Assembly: GCF_026339955.1 (NCBI RefSeq)
Contig: NZ_JAPEPW010000001.1
Location: 3,374,501 to 3,438,500 of the forward strand
Direction of reading: 5' to 3'
Origin: Streptomyces sp. NBC_01549
GTDB lineage: Bacteria > Actinomycetota > Actinomycetes > Streptomycetales > Streptomycetaceae
DNA: 64,000 nt
In this document: positions 1 through 9,249 of the stretch, piece by piece
Layout of the letters: each line of letters opens with the position of its first letter
How positions within the stretch are numbered: the first letter of the stretch is position 1
Notes under the pieces: model-generated
Told to the model about the DNA's origin: nothing
The model's input: the letters and a program-made list of their open reading frames with translations, nothing else
Databases searched by the model: none
Made by a program: the position numbers and the translations under genes

Positions 1-1282
1 GGGGGAGTTCCTCGGAGGGGATGCCGGGGCCGTGGTCGCGGACGGTCAGTTCGCCGGCCTTGAGGATGACGTCGATGGCCTCGCCCTCGGGGCTGAACTT
101 CACCGCGTTGTCGAGGATGTTCACGATCGCCCTCTCCAGCGCGGACGGCTCCGCCCGTACGAACCAGGGCTGGAGGTCCGCCGTGATCGTCAGCTCGGGG
201 CCACGGAGACGTGCGCGGTGCAGGGCCGCTTCCACTGTTTCCTGGAGGTCGACGACCTGGATGCGGTCGCCCGACTGGCCCGCGTCCGAACGCGACAGCG
301 TCTGCAGGTCGCCGATCAGCACCGCCAGCTCCGTCATCTGCGCCTTCACCGACGCCAGCAGTGCCTTGCGGTCCGCCGGGGGGATCGGGCGGCCCGTCTC
401 CTCGCTGCGGGTGAGGAGCTCTATGTTCGTACGCAGCGACGTGAGCGGCGTACGGAGTTCGTGGCCCGCGTCGGCGATGAGCTGCTGTTGCAGTTCGCGG
501 GAGTTGGCGAGGGCGGACGTCATCGAGTTGAAGGAGCGGGAGAGACGGGCGACCTCGTCCTCACTGTCGTCCTCGACGGGGATGCGGATGGAGAGGTCCT
601 CCGTGCGCGCCACGTGTTCGACCGCCTCGGTGAGCTTGTCGACCGGGCGCAGGCCCGCGCGGGCGACCGCCAGGCCGGCGGCTCCGGCGCCGACGACTCC
701 GATTCCGGAGACGAGGAGGAGGACGAGGGAGAGGTCGTCCAGGGTGGATTGAGTGCCCTTGAGCGGGCTGGCGATGGCAAGGGCATAGCCTTGGAACAGG
801 GTTCGATCATTGGGGAGGCCCGCACCGACTATCAGCGGCACGGTCAGAACCCGCACGGAATTGCCCTGGCTGTCAGTTCCGTTGCGGAAAGATCCCTGAC
901 CGTACGTCGGTTTCTTGGCGATGGACTTGTCGCTTTCGCTGGCCTTCACCAGGCCCGCGGAGTCCGAGAAGACACACACGGTCCCGTCGCTGTTGATGAC
1001 TTCGAAGTACAGGGATCTGGGCCGTGGACCGAAACCGTTGCGCCCAGTCTGAGCGTCGGGGGTCTGTGTGCAGTTGTTGATGAGGTTGGTGATGTTGGTG
1101 GCAGACACGGGCATGCGAGCTGTGCTCTTCAGGCCGCCGTCGATCTCGTCGTACAACTTCCCCCGCACTATGAACCAGCAGGTCACCGAGACCGCCGCCA
1201 CCCCGAACGCCACCGCCGCGGCGACCAGCATGGCCAGCCGGGAGCGGATCGGCAGGGATTTGAACCGGTGCAGGACCCGCAT
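1..1282 (-). CDS. sensor histidine kinase (C-terminus cut by window edge)
   Basis: Membrane sensor kinase that should phosphorylate the regulator encoded just upstream. The ATG overlaps the regulator stop by one base (TGATG), so the two are translationally coupled. Reading from that start I see a first membrane helix near residues 17-37, an extracytoplasmic domain of about 115 residues, a second helix, a HAMP linker (GLRPVDKLTEAVEHVA), the H-box AGHELRTPLTSLRT with the phospho-accepting His, the N-box ILDNAVKFSP and the start of the G1 box DHGPGIP. The window ends there, so the rest of the ATPase domain is off the edge. The kinase/regulator/HtrA grouping resembles mycobacterial MprB-MprA-PepD, which suggests envelope or secretion stress sensing (inference). 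Confidence 0.93.
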   Translation of the reverse strand, partial: MRVLHRFKSLPIRSRLAMLVAAAVAFGVAAVSVTCWFIVRGKLYDEIDGGLKSTARMPVSATNITNLINNCTQTPDAQTGRNGFGPRPRSLYFEVINSDGTVCVFSDSAGLVKASESDKSIAKKPTYGQGSFRNGTDSQGNSVRVLTVPLIVGAGLPNDRTLFQGYALAIASPLKGTQSTLDDLSLVLLLVSGIGVVGAGAAGLAVARAGLRPVDKLTEAVEHVARTEDLSIRIPVEDDSEDEVARLSRSFNSMTSALANSRELQQQLIADAGHELRTPLTSLRTNIELLTRSEETGRPIPPADRKALLASVKAQMTELAVLIGDLQTLSRSDAGQSGDRIQVVDLQETVEAALHRARLRGPELTITADLQPWFVRAEPSALERAIVNILDNAVKFSPEGEAIDVILKAGELTVRDHGPGIPSEELP

Positions 1283-2013
1283 CACTCCGCGCCGCCCGAC
1301 CGCAGGACGTACCCCACGCCCCGCACCGTGTGCACGAGGCGCGGCTCGCCGGCCGCCTCGGTCTTGCGGCGCAGGTACATGACGTAGACGTCGAGGGAGT
1401 TGGAGGAGGGCTCGAAGTCGAAGCCCCAGACCGCCTTGAGGATCTGCTCGCGGGTGAGGACCTGGCGCGGGTGGGCCAGGAACATCTCCAGCAGCGTGAA
1501 CTCGGTGCGGGTCAGTTCGACCGCCCGGCCCGCCCGGGTGACCTCGCGCGTCGCGAGGTCCATCCGCAGGTCGCCGAAGGTGAGCGCGTCGTCGTCCGGG
1601 GTGCCGACCGTCGCGGTCGCGTAGGAACTGCGCCGCAGCAGTGCCCGGACCCGGGCGAACAGCTCGTCCAGCTCGAACGGCTTGACCAGGTAGTCGTCCG
1701 CGCCCGCGTCGAGGCCGGTCACGCGGTCGCCCACGGTGTCGCGGGCCGTCAGCATGAGGATGGGGGTCGTCGTGCCGGCGCCGCGCATCCGGCGGGCGGC
1801 CGTCAGGCCGTCCATCCGGGGCATCTGGATGTCCAGGACGACCAGGTCGGGCTGGTACGCGGTCGTCTTCTCCAGCGCGTCCGCTCCGTCGACCGCGACC
1901 TGGGTGTCGTATCCCTCGAAGGCGAGGCTGCGCTGAAGTGCTTCGCGCACGGCCGGCTCGTCGTCGACGATCAGGATGCGCTGGGTTTCACGGTCGCCTT
2001 CGGCGGGGCTCAT
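1282..2013 (-). CDS. OmpR-family response regulator
   Basis: DNA-binding partner of the following kinase. Receiver domain at residues ~11-125 has the acidic pair (VDDEP), the phosphorylation Asp in [12 protein letters not shown], the conserved Thr region (MLTARD) and Lys in VKPFE. A winged-helix domain fills the C-terminus ([29 protein letters not shown]). The 243-residue length is normal for the family. It lies downstream of the htrA-like gene and a small ORF on the same strand. Paired CTCAG direct repeats upstream of htrA with one-helical-turn spacing are candidate binding sites. MprA or CutR/CseB-type regulator would be the closest functional analogies; the exact orthologue is not certain. 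Confidence 0.95.
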   Translation of the reverse strand: MSPAEGDRETQRILIVDDEPAVREALQRSLAFEGYDTQVAVDGADALEKTTAYQPDLVVLDIQMPRMDGLTAARRMRGAGTTTPILMLTARDTVGDRVTGLDAGADDYLVKPFELDELFARVRALLRRSSYATATVGTPDDDALTFGDLRMDLATREVTRAGRAVELTRTEFTLLEMFLAHPRQVLTREQILKAVWGFDFEPSSNSLDVYVMYLRRKTEAAGEPRLVHTVRGVGYVLRSGGAE

Positions 2014-2124
2014 GGGCGTGGGTTCCTCGGGGTGCGGTGGGACGAGGCCGGACGCATTCAGCCTCGCACGTTCCGGCCGGAGCAGAAAGGATCAGCGGGG
2101 ACCGGCGGGGGTCGCTTCGCCGGC

Positions 2125-2352
2125 TCAGGCCCCTATCGTGGTCAGCTGGCTCAGGCGGCTCAGTCGGCTCAGCGGGACCTTGCGACGGTGGGGGTGCTCG
2201 GCGGAGGTGCGCAGGCCCATCATCTGCGGCTGCGGGACGATCACTTCCGGAGCCCGGGGCACCGGCTTGTGCAGTTCAAGGGCGACGGAGAGGGCCAGGT
2301 CGAGGCCGGCGGGGTCGGTGCCTTCGATGCTGTGGGAGATGCGAGTGATCAT
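2125..2352 (-). CDS. small hypothetical protein, 75 aa
   Basis: Small ORF between the htrA-like gene and the response regulator, same strand. A good ribosome binding site (GGAGG, 5 nt spacing) precedes the ATG at 2352, which is why I accept it. The product starts MITRISHSIEGTDPAGLDLA, has no signal peptide or membrane helix, and ends in a basic, Leu/Ser-rich segment (SRLSRLSQLTTIGA). I do not recognise the family. Its position suggests co-transcription with htrA and the two-component genes. The leader carries a 15-bp tandem repeat. Function unknown; it could be a small regulator or be non-essential spacer coding. Confidence 0.6.
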   Translation of the reverse strand: MITRISHSIEGTDPAGLDLALSVALELHKPVPRAPEVIVPQPQMMGLRTSAEHPHRRKVPLSRLSRLSQLTTIGA

Positions 2353-2365
2353 TTCAACCTCCGAG

Positions 2366-2400
2366 GGACTGGGCCGAGAAGGACTGGGCCGAGAAGGACT
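2366..2400. repeat. 15-bp tandem repeat (2.3 copies)
   Basis: GGACTGGGCCGAGAA is repeated head to tail (2366-2380, 2381-2395) followed by GGACT. It occupies the gap between the htrA-like stop codon and the RBS of the 75-aa ORF, so copy-number change could alter that spacing. Confidence 0.8.
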
Positions 2401-3644
2401 CAGCTGTCGGAGCCGCCGGCCCGCAGGTCGGCGAGGTCCGACTTGACGGTGTTGATCGGGATGGCGAAACCGAGACCGACGCTGCCCGCGCTCGACGAGG
2501 TGGACGAGGAGTCGGCTGCCGAGTACATCGCGGAGTTGATGCCGACGATGTTGCCGTTCATGTCGATGAGGGCGCCGCCGGAGTTGCCGGGGTTCAAGGA
2601 GGCGTCGGTCTGGATCGCCTTGTACGTGGTCGTCGAGGAACCGGTGTCGCCGTTGAACTGCTGGCCGCCGAAGGAGAACGGCCACTGACCGCTGCCGCCG
2701 CCCTGCTGTTGCTGCTGGCCCTGGCTCTCGTCCGTGGAGACGGTCACGTCACGGCTGAGCGCCGAGACGATGCCGCTGGTGACGGTGCCGGTCAGGCCCT
2801 CGGGGGAGCCGATCGCGACGACGTCGTCACCGACCTGGACGCCGTCGGAGTTGCCGAGCGTGGCGACCTTCAGGCCGGAGGGCGCGTCCTCGAGCTTGAT
2901 GAGCGCGAGGTCCTTCTTGCTGTCGGTGCCGACCACCTGCGCGGTGTACGACTTGCCGCTGCTCAGCTGCACCTTGATCTGGGAGGCGCCCGACACGACG
3001 TGGTTGTTGGTGATGATCTCGCCGCTGGACGAGATGATCACGCCCGAGCCGGTGGACGAACCCGCGTTCGAGGTCGCGCCGATCTCGACGATACTCGGGC
3101 TGACCGCCTGGGCGACACCGGCGACGGTGCCCTTCTTGGCGGCGGGCACCACGGTGGTGCTGGTGCTGCTCGACGCGGTGTTCTTGGCGGTCAGCTCCTG
3201 GATGCCGTACGCGGTGCCGCCTCCGATGGCGGCCGCGACTATTGCCACGGCGGCGAGCAGGGCGATCGTGCCCTTCGCACGCTTCTTCGGAGCGGGGGCC
3301 GGGGCGGCAGCCACCGGCTGCGTGTGGAGAACCGCGGTGGAGGAGACGGCGTCCGGCTCGGGGTAACCGGCGTAGGCGCCGCCCCCGCCGTAACCGCCCG
3401 CACCGCCGTCGCCACCCTGACCGGAGCCCGGCCACACGGTGGTACCCGGCTCGACGGCGACCGGAGCGACCGGCTCGTACGCCGGCGGCGGGGGCCACTC
3501 GGGGTTGACGGGAGAGGAAGAGACAGGCTGCTGCTGGGGGTACGCCGCCCGCATGGGGTCGGTCGCCCGGTGGTCGTCGCCCTGGGGGTACTCGCCGCTG
3601 CGGCGGAAGCTCTCGGTCATGGAAAAAGCTTGTCCCCCGATCAT
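2400..3644 (-). CDS. HtrA/DegP-like membrane-anchored serine protease without PDZ domain
   Basis: Trypsin-fold protease expected to degrade misfolded exported proteins. The N-terminal ~130 residues are a Pro/Gly/Tyr-rich cytoplasmic tail, followed by one membrane helix (TIALLAAVAIVAAAIGGGTAYGI) so the catalytic domain faces outward. The triad is visible: His in TNNHVV (~215), Asp in KKDLALI (~245) and Ser in LNPGNSGGAL (~352). A Q/G-rich insertion (about residues 305-315) interrupts the domain. The protein ends soon after the GLGFAIPIN strand, so the usual C-terminal PDZ is absent. The ATG at 3644 has GGGAG upstream; an internal start MTESFRRSGEYP (8 codons later) is possible. Neighbouring kinase/regulator genes and CTCAG repeats in the promoter suggest stress regulation. 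Confidence 0.92.
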   Translation of the reverse strand: MIGGQAFSMTESFRRSGEYPQGDDHRATDPMRAAYPQQQPVSSSPVNPEWPPPPAYEPVAPVAVEPGTTVWPGSGQGGDGGAGGYGGGGAYAGYPEPDAVSSTAVLHTQPVAAAPAPAPKKRAKGTIALLAAVAIVAAAIGGGTAYGIQELTAKNTASSSTSTTVVPAAKKGTVAGVAQAVSPSIVEIGATSNAGSSTGSGVIISSSGEIITNNHVVSGASQIKVQLSSGKSYTAQVVGTDSKKDLALIKLEDAPSGLKVATLGNSDGVQVGDDVVAIGSPEGLTGTVTSGIVSALSRDVTVSTDESQGQQQQQGGGSGQWPFSFGGQQFNGDTGSSTTTYKAIQTDASLNPGNSGGALIDMNGNIVGINSAMYSAADSSSTSSSAGSVGLGFAIPINTVKSDLADLRAGGSDS

Positions 3645-3653
3645 GAGAGCTCC

Positions 3654-3726
3654 CTGAGTGCCCGCTGAGAAGCCCGACAGAACCTCGTATGCCCGATATA
3701 AAGACGCTCAGGAGTCACTCAGGAAC
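3654..3726. promoter_or_regulatory. paired CTCAG direct repeats, candidate response-regulator boxes
   Basis: Two direct-repeat pairs lie upstream of the htrA-like gene. On the plus strand CTCAGGA occurs at 3707 and 3718, start-to-start 11 bp. On the minus strand CTCAG occurs twice (3665-3669 and 3654-3658), also 11 bp apart and close to the htrA RBS. One-turn spacing is what OmpR-family dimers recognise. Assignment to the adjacent regulator is inference. The rest of 3645-4022 holds the promoters of the two flanking genes and no further gene that I can support. Confidence 0.45.
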
Positions 3727-4022
3727 CACCCCGAACCCGCCCGGGGTCCGCTCAGACAAGGGAAACGGCGGGTTGCGTGAGGGTGATGTCACGGAAGGCG
3801 ACGGACGAATACTTGTCTGTCTGCTGTGCAGTACATGTGTTCTGGGGCGGATGAGACCTACGATCACCGCGCCGGAGGGGGGCTCCGCGGTGCCTGAATC
3901 GATGCAGGCGGTTGTTCGGCCACGGCCAGTGACCGCTGTTGTCGGTCGGGCCGGTGCGTCGTACGCCCTTCTCGGGCCTCCTACGTCATGGACACCACAC
4001 GCACCCACACCAGGAGCCCTGA

Positions 4023-5768
4023 GTGATACGTGCTCTGCGCGACCGCTGGAGACGCCCCGTCACGGCGTTGCCCACGGCCGCTCTCGCGCTGGCGCTGACC
4101 TGCGCCGGCGCCTTCGCGGCGCAGCCCGCCACCGCGGCGGACGGACCCTCGCTGCCGGAGGTGAACCAGTCCCAGCCCGCGAAGCCGACCGTCTCCGACA
4201 AGGAACTGCGCGGCCGGGTCGCCGCGGCCGTCAAGGACCGGGCGACCCCGGACACGGCCCCCAAGAAGACACCGTTCATCATCGGCGGCAGCGAGACGAC
4301 GATCTCCTCCGCACCGTGGATGGTCCAGCTCTCCTACTACGACAGCACGGCCGGAGTCGGCTACTTCTGCGGTGGCACCCTCGTCGCCCCGAACAAGGTC
4401 CTGACGGCGGCCCACTGTGTCGCGGGCCTGGACTGGGTGAAGAACGGCGCGGTGCTGGCCGGCGCCACCGGTCTGCTGGACGACACGACCGGCACGGTCG
4501 CGGGCGTCTACCGCCAGTGGAACCACCCGCGCTACAACTCCACGACCGTCCAGAACGACATCGCGGTCCTCACGCTCGACCGCCCGCTGGACCAGCAGTG
4601 GCAGCGGCTGGTGGCCGCCAGTGACAGCGCCTCCTACAAGGCCGGCAAATCCGCCACCGTCTACGGCTGGGGGCTGACCTCGGGCGCCGACGGCGCCGAC
4701 CTGTCGGCGACCCTGCGCACGGTGACCCTGCCGCTGGTCGCCGACTCCACCTGCAACTCCGCGATGCAGTCGGTCCTCGGCGAAGACGACTTCGTCGAGG
4801 GCTCGATGTTCTGCGCGGGCACCCCGGCGACCGGCACCGACGAGGGCACCAAGAGCCCCTGCAACGGTGACTCCGGCGGCCCCGTCATCGTCGACGGCAA
4901 GGTCGTCGGCATCGTCTCGTGGGGCGTCGCGGGCTGCACCGCGAAGGGCGCCTACCCGGTGTTCACCAAGGTGTCCTCGTACACCTGGGCGGCCCAGCCG
5001 CGCATCGACGACGCGGACATGACCTTCGACGGCAAGGCCGACCTGCTGGAGCGCACGCCGTCCGGCGGCCTCTTCCAGCAGGCCAGCAAGGGCACCTCGC
5101 TCGCCACCCGCGCCTACCAGAGCAACGGCTGGCAGAACGCCAGCTGGGTCCTCCAGGCCGACCTGGACCGAGACTTCTACCAGGACCTGATCGTCCGCGA
5201 CAAGGGCGACGGCAAGCTGTACCGCAGCTACCTGAACCACAGCTCCGGCGAGTTCGAGTGGATGCAGATCAGCTCGGTGTGGGGTGGCTACAAGTCGTAC
5301 GCCGTCCCCGGCGACATGACGGGTGACGCCCGCCCCGACCTGGTCGCGGTGGACGCCGACGGCTCGGTCTACCTCTACCCGGGCAAGGGCAACGGCCAGT
5401 TCTACGGCAAGGTCAAGGTCGTCGACAAGGCCTGGAAGAACGTGAAGATCTTCGGCCACGGCGACCTGTCCGGCGACGGCAGGGCCGACCTGCTGGTCCG
5501 CAACAGCTCCGGCGTCCTGTACCTCTACCGGGGCACGCAGGTCGAGAAGACCCCGTTCGCGGCGCGGATCCAGGCGCGTACGGGCTTCAACTTCACCTCG
5601 TACGTCTCCAACGGCGATGTCACCGGCGACGGCATCGCCGACGTCATCACCCGCGACTCCGCCGGCAAGCTCTGGCTCTACCCCGGCACCAACAAGGCCT
5701 CCAGCAGCCTCTTCGGCTCACGGATCGCTCTGGGCAGCGGCTTCAACCAGTACAACCTGCTGTTCTAG
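4023..5768 (+). CDS. secreted trypsin-like serine protease with FG-GAP/VCBS repeats
   Basis: Exported S1-family protease of 581 residues. The signal peptide (RDRWRRPVTALP, hydrophobic core, cleavage near AQPATAA) is followed by a propeptide and the activation site IIGGSE. Catalytic residues: His in TAAHC (~131), Asp in NDIAVLTLD (~179), Ser in NGDSGGP (~283). After residue ~330 come four FG-GAP-type repeats with calcium-loop signatures (DRDFYQDLIVRD, DMTGDARPDLV, DLSGDGRADLL, DVTGDGIADVI), which probably form a beta-propeller for substrate or cell-surface binding. The GTG start has AGGAG 7 nt upstream. Probably a single-gene transcript, ending at a hairpin shared with the convergent LacI gene. 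Confidence 0.93.
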   Translation: MIRALRDRWRRPVTALPTAALALALTCAGAFAAQPATAADGPSLPEVNQSQPAKPTVSDKELRGRVAAAVKDRATPDTAPKKTPFIIGGSETTISSAPWMVQLSYYDSTAGVGYFCGGTLVAPNKVLTAAHCVAGLDWVKNGAVLAGATGLLDDTTGTVAGVYRQWNHPRYNSTTVQNDIAVLTLDRPLDQQWQRLVAASDSASYKAGKSATVYGWGLTSGADGADLSATLRTVTLPLVADSTCNSAMQSVLGEDDFVEGSMFCAGTPATGTDEGTKSPCNGDSGGPVIVDGKVVGIVSWGVAGCTAKGAYPVFTKVSSYTWAAQPRIDDADMTFDGKADLLERTPSGGLFQQASKGTSLATRAYQSNGWQNASWVLQADLDRDFYQDLIVRDKGDGKLYRSYLNHSSGEFEWMQISSVWGGYKSYAVPGDMTGDARPDLVAVDADGSVYLYPGKGNGQFYGKVKVVDKAWKNVKIFGHGDLSGDGRADLLVRNSSGVLYLYRGTQVEKTPFAARIQARTGFNFTSYVSNGDVTGDGIADVITRDSAGKLWLYPGTNKASSSLFGSRIALGSGFNQYNLLF

Positions 5769-5780
5769 CGCATGACCAAG

Positions 5781-5816
5781 ACGCGCCGGCCCTGCGATCC
5801 CGCGGGGTCGGCGCGT
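5781..5816. terminator. bidirectional terminator
   Basis: ACGCGCCG (5781) pairs with CGGCGCGT (ending 5816) around a GC-rich inner stem, followed by a T-rich tract. It lies between the convergent protease and LacI-family genes. Confidence 0.7.
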
Positions 5817-5828
5817 TCTGTCTTTGAG

Positions 5829-6851
5829 CTACTCACACCCACAAGAACGCCGGACGACCAACCTTGACGGAAACACCTTCAACCGCTCGCGCCGCGACCC
5901 CGCGACCCGCAACCCGTCGTCCAGGACGAGATCCACCGCGGCACGCGCCATCGCCGACCGGTCGGAGGCGATCGTCGTCATCGGCGGATCCGTCAGCGCG
6001 GCTTCCTTGACGTCGTCGAAACCGGCCACGGCCAGCTCCCCCGGAACGTCGATGCGCAGCTCACGCGCGGCGCGCAGCACGCCGATCGCCTGGTCGTCGG
6101 TGGAGCAGAAGATGGCGGGCGGGCGGTCGGGGCCGCCGAGCAGCTGGAGGCCGACCTGATACGCGTCGTAGCGGTTGTACGGCGCTTCGAAGAGGCGGCC
6201 CTCGGTGGGGATCCCGGCCTCCTGCATGGCGCGCCGCCAGCCCTCGACGTGGTCGGAGACCGGGTCGCCGACGGTCGGGGTCTCCGCGATACCGCCGAGA
6301 CAGGCCACGTATTCGTAGCCGTGTTCGATGAGGTGACGGGTGGCGAGCTGGGCGCCGCCGATGTCGTCCGTGACGACGGCGACATCGTCGATGGCCTCGG
6401 GGCGCTCGTGCAGCAGCACCACGCGGGCGTCCCACGCGTCGATCTCCGCGGCAGCGTTGTCATTGAGCGCGTGGCTGACCAGGATCAGGCCGGAGACCCG
6501 CATGCCAAGAAAGGCGCGCAGGTAGTGGACCTCGCGCTCGGCGATGTAGTCGGAGTTGCCGACGAGCACCATTTTCCCGCGCTCGGCGGCGGCCTGCTCG
6601 ACCGCGTGCGCCATCTCCCCGAAGAAGGGCTGGCGCGCGTCCGGCACGATCAGGCCTATGAGCTCGGTCCGCCGCGACGCCATGGCCTGGGCGACCCGGT
6701 CGGGCCGGTACCCCAGTTCCTTGATCGCGGCGAGAACGCGCTCGCGCGTGGCCGGGGCAACCGGCCTCGGTCCGTTGTTGATGACATAGCTGACAACGGC
6801 GGTGGACGTACCCGCCAGTCGCGCTACATCGTCCCTCGTCACCTTGGCCAC
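5829..6851 (-). CDS. LacI-family transcriptional regulator
   Basis: Repressor of 340 residues. An N-terminal LacI helix-turn-helix ([23 protein letters not shown]) and hinge helix ([22 protein letters not shown]) precede a periplasmic-binding-protein-like effector domain ([42 protein letters not shown]). Effector unknown; no sugar operon adjoins it, so it probably acts at distant promoters. It lies convergent to the secreted protease and upstream, on the same strand, of nothing obvious. A short C-terminal RSCGCE tail with two Cys is present. Confidence 0.94.
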   Translation of the reverse strand: MAKVTRDDVARLAGTSTAVVSYVINNGPRPVAPATRERVLAAIKELGYRPDRVAQAMASRRTELIGLIVPDARQPFFGEMAHAVEQAAAERGKMVLVGNSDYIAEREVHYLRAFLGMRVSGLILVSHALNDNAAAEIDAWDARVVLLHERPEAIDDVAVVTDDIGGAQLATRHLIEHGYEYVACLGGIAETPTVGDPVSDHVEGWRRAMQEAGIPTEGRLFEAPYNRYDAYQVGLQLLGGPDRPPAIFCSTDDQAIGVLRAARELRIDVPGELAVAGFDDVKEAALTDPPMTTIASDRSAMARAAVDLVLDDGLRVAGSRRERLKVFPSRLVVRRSCGCE

Positions 6852-6906
6852 GCGCGGAGTCTACGCGGATGGACCCGCCGCTGGGCAGGGCGTACGGAGG
6901 CTTGCC

Positions 6907-6957
6907 GCGCCTCCGTTACCGCCTACTGCGCCTCCGTTACCGCCTACTGCGCCTCCG
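6907..6957. repeat. 21-bp tandem repeat at the glnR 3' end
   Basis: GCGCCTCCGTTACCGCCTACT occurs at 6907-6927 and 6928-6948, then a partial third copy runs into glnR. The glnR stop codon (6944-6946) lies in the second copy, so the stop has been duplicated downstream. Confidence 0.8.
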
Positions 6958-7735
6958 CCGCCGCCTCGACCGCCTCGACGGCGTCCAGGTGCGCCGTCTC
7001 GTCCGCATCCTCCGGCTTTGGCTGGGCCGCCTTGGCCTTCGCCTCGTCCGCGGCGCGGTCCACCTTCTCAGGTGTAACGAATCGATAACCGACGTTCCGG
7101 ACGGTACCGATCAGCGACTCGTGCTCGGGTCCGAGCTTCGCGCGCAGCCGTCGTACGTGGACGTCGACCGTCCGCGTGCCGCCGAAGTAGTCGTAGCCCC
7201 AGACCTCCTGGAGCAGCTGGGCGCGCGTGAAGACACGGCCCGGGTGCTGCGCGAGGTACTTGAGGAGCTCGAACTCCTTGAAGGTCAGGTCGAGGACCCG
7301 GCCCTTGAGCTTGGCGCTGTACGTCGCCTCGTCGACCGAGAGGTCGCCGTTGCGGATCTCCATCGGGGAGTCGTCGTTGACGATCTGCTGGCGGCCCATG
7401 GCCAGCCGCAGTCGCGCCTCGACCTCCGCCGGTCCCGCGGTGTCCAGGAGCACGTCGTCGATGCCCCAGTCGGCGGTGACGGCCGCGAGACCGCCCTCCG
7501 TCACGACCAGGATCAGCGGACAGCCGGGCCCGGTCGAGCGCAGCAGCTGGCACAGGCTGCGCACCTGCGGGAGGTCGCGCCGGCCGTCGATCAGGATGAC
7601 GTCGGCACCGGGGGTGTCGACGAGAGCGGGGCCTTCCGCCGGAGCCACTCGCACGTTGTGCAGGAGCAGGCCGAGAGCGGGAAGCACCTCCGTCGACGGC
7701 TGAAGGGCATTGGTCAAGAGCAGCAGAGAACTCAT
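6944..7735 (-). CDS. glnR: GlnR, global nitrogen regulator (orphan OmpR-type)
   Basis: Activator/repressor of nitrogen assimilation genes (glnA, amtB, nir and others in Streptomyces). The sequence [20 protein letters not shown] with a receiver-like domain lacking the full acidic pocket, followed by a winged helix ([40 protein letters not shown]), is the recognised GlnR signature. An Asp is present in VILIDGRRD, but no partner kinase is encoded nearby; the family is known to act as an orphan, phosphorylation-independent dimer. The C-terminal tail after VTPEK is Ala/Glu-rich and low complexity. 263 residues, as usual for Streptomyces. Confidence 0.97.
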   Translation of the reverse strand: MSSLLLLTNALQPSTEVLPALGLLLHNVRVAPAEGPALVDTPGADVILIDGRRDLPQVRSLCQLLRSTGPGCPLILVVTEGGLAAVTADWGIDDVLLDTAGPAEVEARLRLAMGRQQIVNDDSPMEIRNGDLSVDEATYSAKLKGRVLDLTFKEFELLKYLAQHPGRVFTRAQLLQEVWGYDYFGGTRTVDVHVRRLRAKLGPEHESLIGTVRNVGYRFVTPEKVDRAADEAKAKAAQPKPEDADETAHLDAVEAVEAAAEAQ

Positions 7736-8020
7736 CGCGCCCCACCTGCCTGGGTCGTCCTACGGTCATGCAAGGTTCGCTCGCCCATAACGTCTGGTTC
7801 CTCCTCGGTCCCTGCGAGGACGTTTGCGGCACTGCTTCCTACGGTGCGGCTCCCTCGCCCCTGGGAGTCGCCGGGCGGCCCGCTGGGGGCCGCCACACGT
7901 TCTATGCGTTCGTAGGCTTCGTACACCTGCGGTTTCCCGTTTCGTATACAACGCTTCAGAAAGCACAAAAGGACCCGGGGGCTACGCTGCCCGAGTCCTC
8001 TGCCCAGCAGAATAGCCCAC
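7736..8020. promoter_or_regulatory. glnR / hydrolase divergent promoter region
   Basis: Intergenic stretch between divergent glnR and the hydrolase gene. An inverted repeat (AGGACCCGGG ... CCCGAGTCCT, about 7979-8000) lies 20 nt before the hydrolase ATG and contains TACGCT in its loop, a possible -10 box. No further gene is supported here. Confidence 0.4.
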
Positions 8021-8917
8021 ATGAGCTCAGGTCCGGCAGGTCAAGCGACGGGATCTTACGATCGTCCACCCCTTGAGACGCCCTCGCGCACCCCTTTGCG
8101 GAGGTTTCTGCGCACGGTCGACGGGGTGACGATCGATGCGGCGTACGACCCCGGAACACGGCCTTCTGGTGACTCGGCCACTGGCTCGAACGATGTGGTC
8201 ATTGTCGTCGCGCACGGCTTCACCGGCGATCTGAACCGTCCGCACGTGCGCCACGCGGCGGCCGTCCTCGGCCGGCACGCCGCGGTGGTCACCTTCTCCT
8301 TCCGTGGTCACGGCGCCTCCGGTGGCAGTTCCACGGTCGGGGACCGGGAGGTCCACGATCTGGCCGCCGCGGTGGCCTGGGCCCGTGAACTCGGGCACAC
8401 GCGTGTGGCCACCGTCGGCTTCTCGATGGGCGGGTCGGTGGTGCTGCGGCACGCGGCGCTGCACCGTGGCCCGGCCGGGGGCGCGGACCGGGGCGCGCAG
8501 ATGGAGCACGAGGGGCGCACCGAGGCGCGTACGGACGCCGTGGTTTCGGTGAGCGCACCCGCCCGTTGGTACTACCGGGGTACGGCCCCTATGCGGCGCC
8601 TGCACTGGCTGGTAACCCGGCCGGTGGGCCGCGCGGTCGGCCGCTACGGCCTGCGCACCCGGATCCACCACCGTGACTGGGACCCGGTGCCGGTCTCCCC
8701 GGTCGAGTCGGTGCCGCGCATCGCGCCCACCCCGCTGCTGATCGTCCACGGCGACCAGGACGGCTACTTCCCGGTTGACCACCCGAAGATGCTCGCCGCC
8801 GCCTCCGGAGGCCACGCCGAACTGTGGATCGAGCCCGGCATGGGCCACGCCGAGCACGCGGCGGACGACGAGCTGCTCGGCCGTATCGGGGCGTGGGCCG
8901 TCGCGGCGGCGGGCTAG
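8021..8917 (+). CDS. alpha/beta hydrolase
   Basis: Cytosolic alpha/beta-fold hydrolase of 298 residues. Visible features: oxyanion region HGFTGD, nucleophile elbow GFSMGGS (~150), acid in HGDQDGYFP and catalytic His in GMGHAEH near the C-terminus. The family includes esterases and peptidases; the substrate cannot be read from sequence. A charged insertion around residues 155-180 (GPAGGADRGAQMEHEGRTEA) is low complexity. Same strand as, and 69 bp before, the MoaD/ThiS-like gene. Confidence 0.9.
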   Translation: MSSGPAGQATGSYDRPPLETPSRTPLRRFLRTVDGVTIDAAYDPGTRPSGDSATGSNDVVIVVAHGFTGDLNRPHVRHAAAVLGRHAAVVTFSFRGHGASGGSSTVGDREVHDLAAAVAWARELGHTRVATVGFSMGGSVVLRHAALHRGPAGGADRGAQMEHEGRTEARTDAVVSVSAPARWYYRGTAPMRRLHWLVTRPVGRAVGRYGLRTRIHHRDWDPVPVSPVESVPRIAPTPLLIVHGDQDGYFPVDHPKMLAAASGGHAELWIEPGMGHAEHAADDELLGRIGAWAVAAAG

Positions 8918-8986
8918 CCTGACCGTGTTCACAGAAACCACTGACGACCGATCCGTGTTCACGGAGCACACCGATTGAGGAACGAG

Positions 8987-9241
8987 ATGGCAAAGGGCAC
9001 GGTGCGTTACTGGGCCGCCGCCAAGGCCGCGGCGGGTGTCGCGGAGGAGCCGTACGACGCGGGCACGCTCTCCGAGGCGCTCGACGCGGCTCGCGAGCGG
9101 CACCCCGGCGAACTCGTCCGCGTCCTGCGGCGATGCTCCTTCCTCATCGACGGTGACCCCGTGGGCACCCGCGAACATGAGACGGTACGGCTGGCCGAGG
9201 GCGGCACGGTCGAGGTGCTCCCGCCGTTCGCAGGAGGGTGA
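8987..9241 (+). CDS. MoaD/ThiS-family sulfur carrier protein
   Basis: Beta-grasp protein of 84 residues ending in the diagnostic PPFAGG, whose C-terminal Gly-Gly is adenylated and thiocarboxylated to donate sulfur (molybdopterin, thiamine or related pathways). I chose the ATG at 8987 (GAGG 6 nt upstream) over the upstream TTG. The next gene starts immediately after, so the two are probably co-transcribed. Whether it serves molybdopterin, thiamine or another acceptor is not decided by the sequence; the sulfurtransferase cluster is 2.5 kb downstream. Confidence 0.88.
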   Translation: MAKGTVRYWAAAKAAAGVAEEPYDAGTLSEALDAARERHPGELVRVLRRCSFLIDGDPVGTREHETVRLAEGGTVEVLPPFAGG

Positions 9242-9249
9242 GCGAGACG

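Noticed and set aside
3981..5459. Long minus-strand open frame opposite the secreted protease
   Set aside because: High-GC shadow frame; the plus strand encodes a clear trypsin domain with signal peptide.
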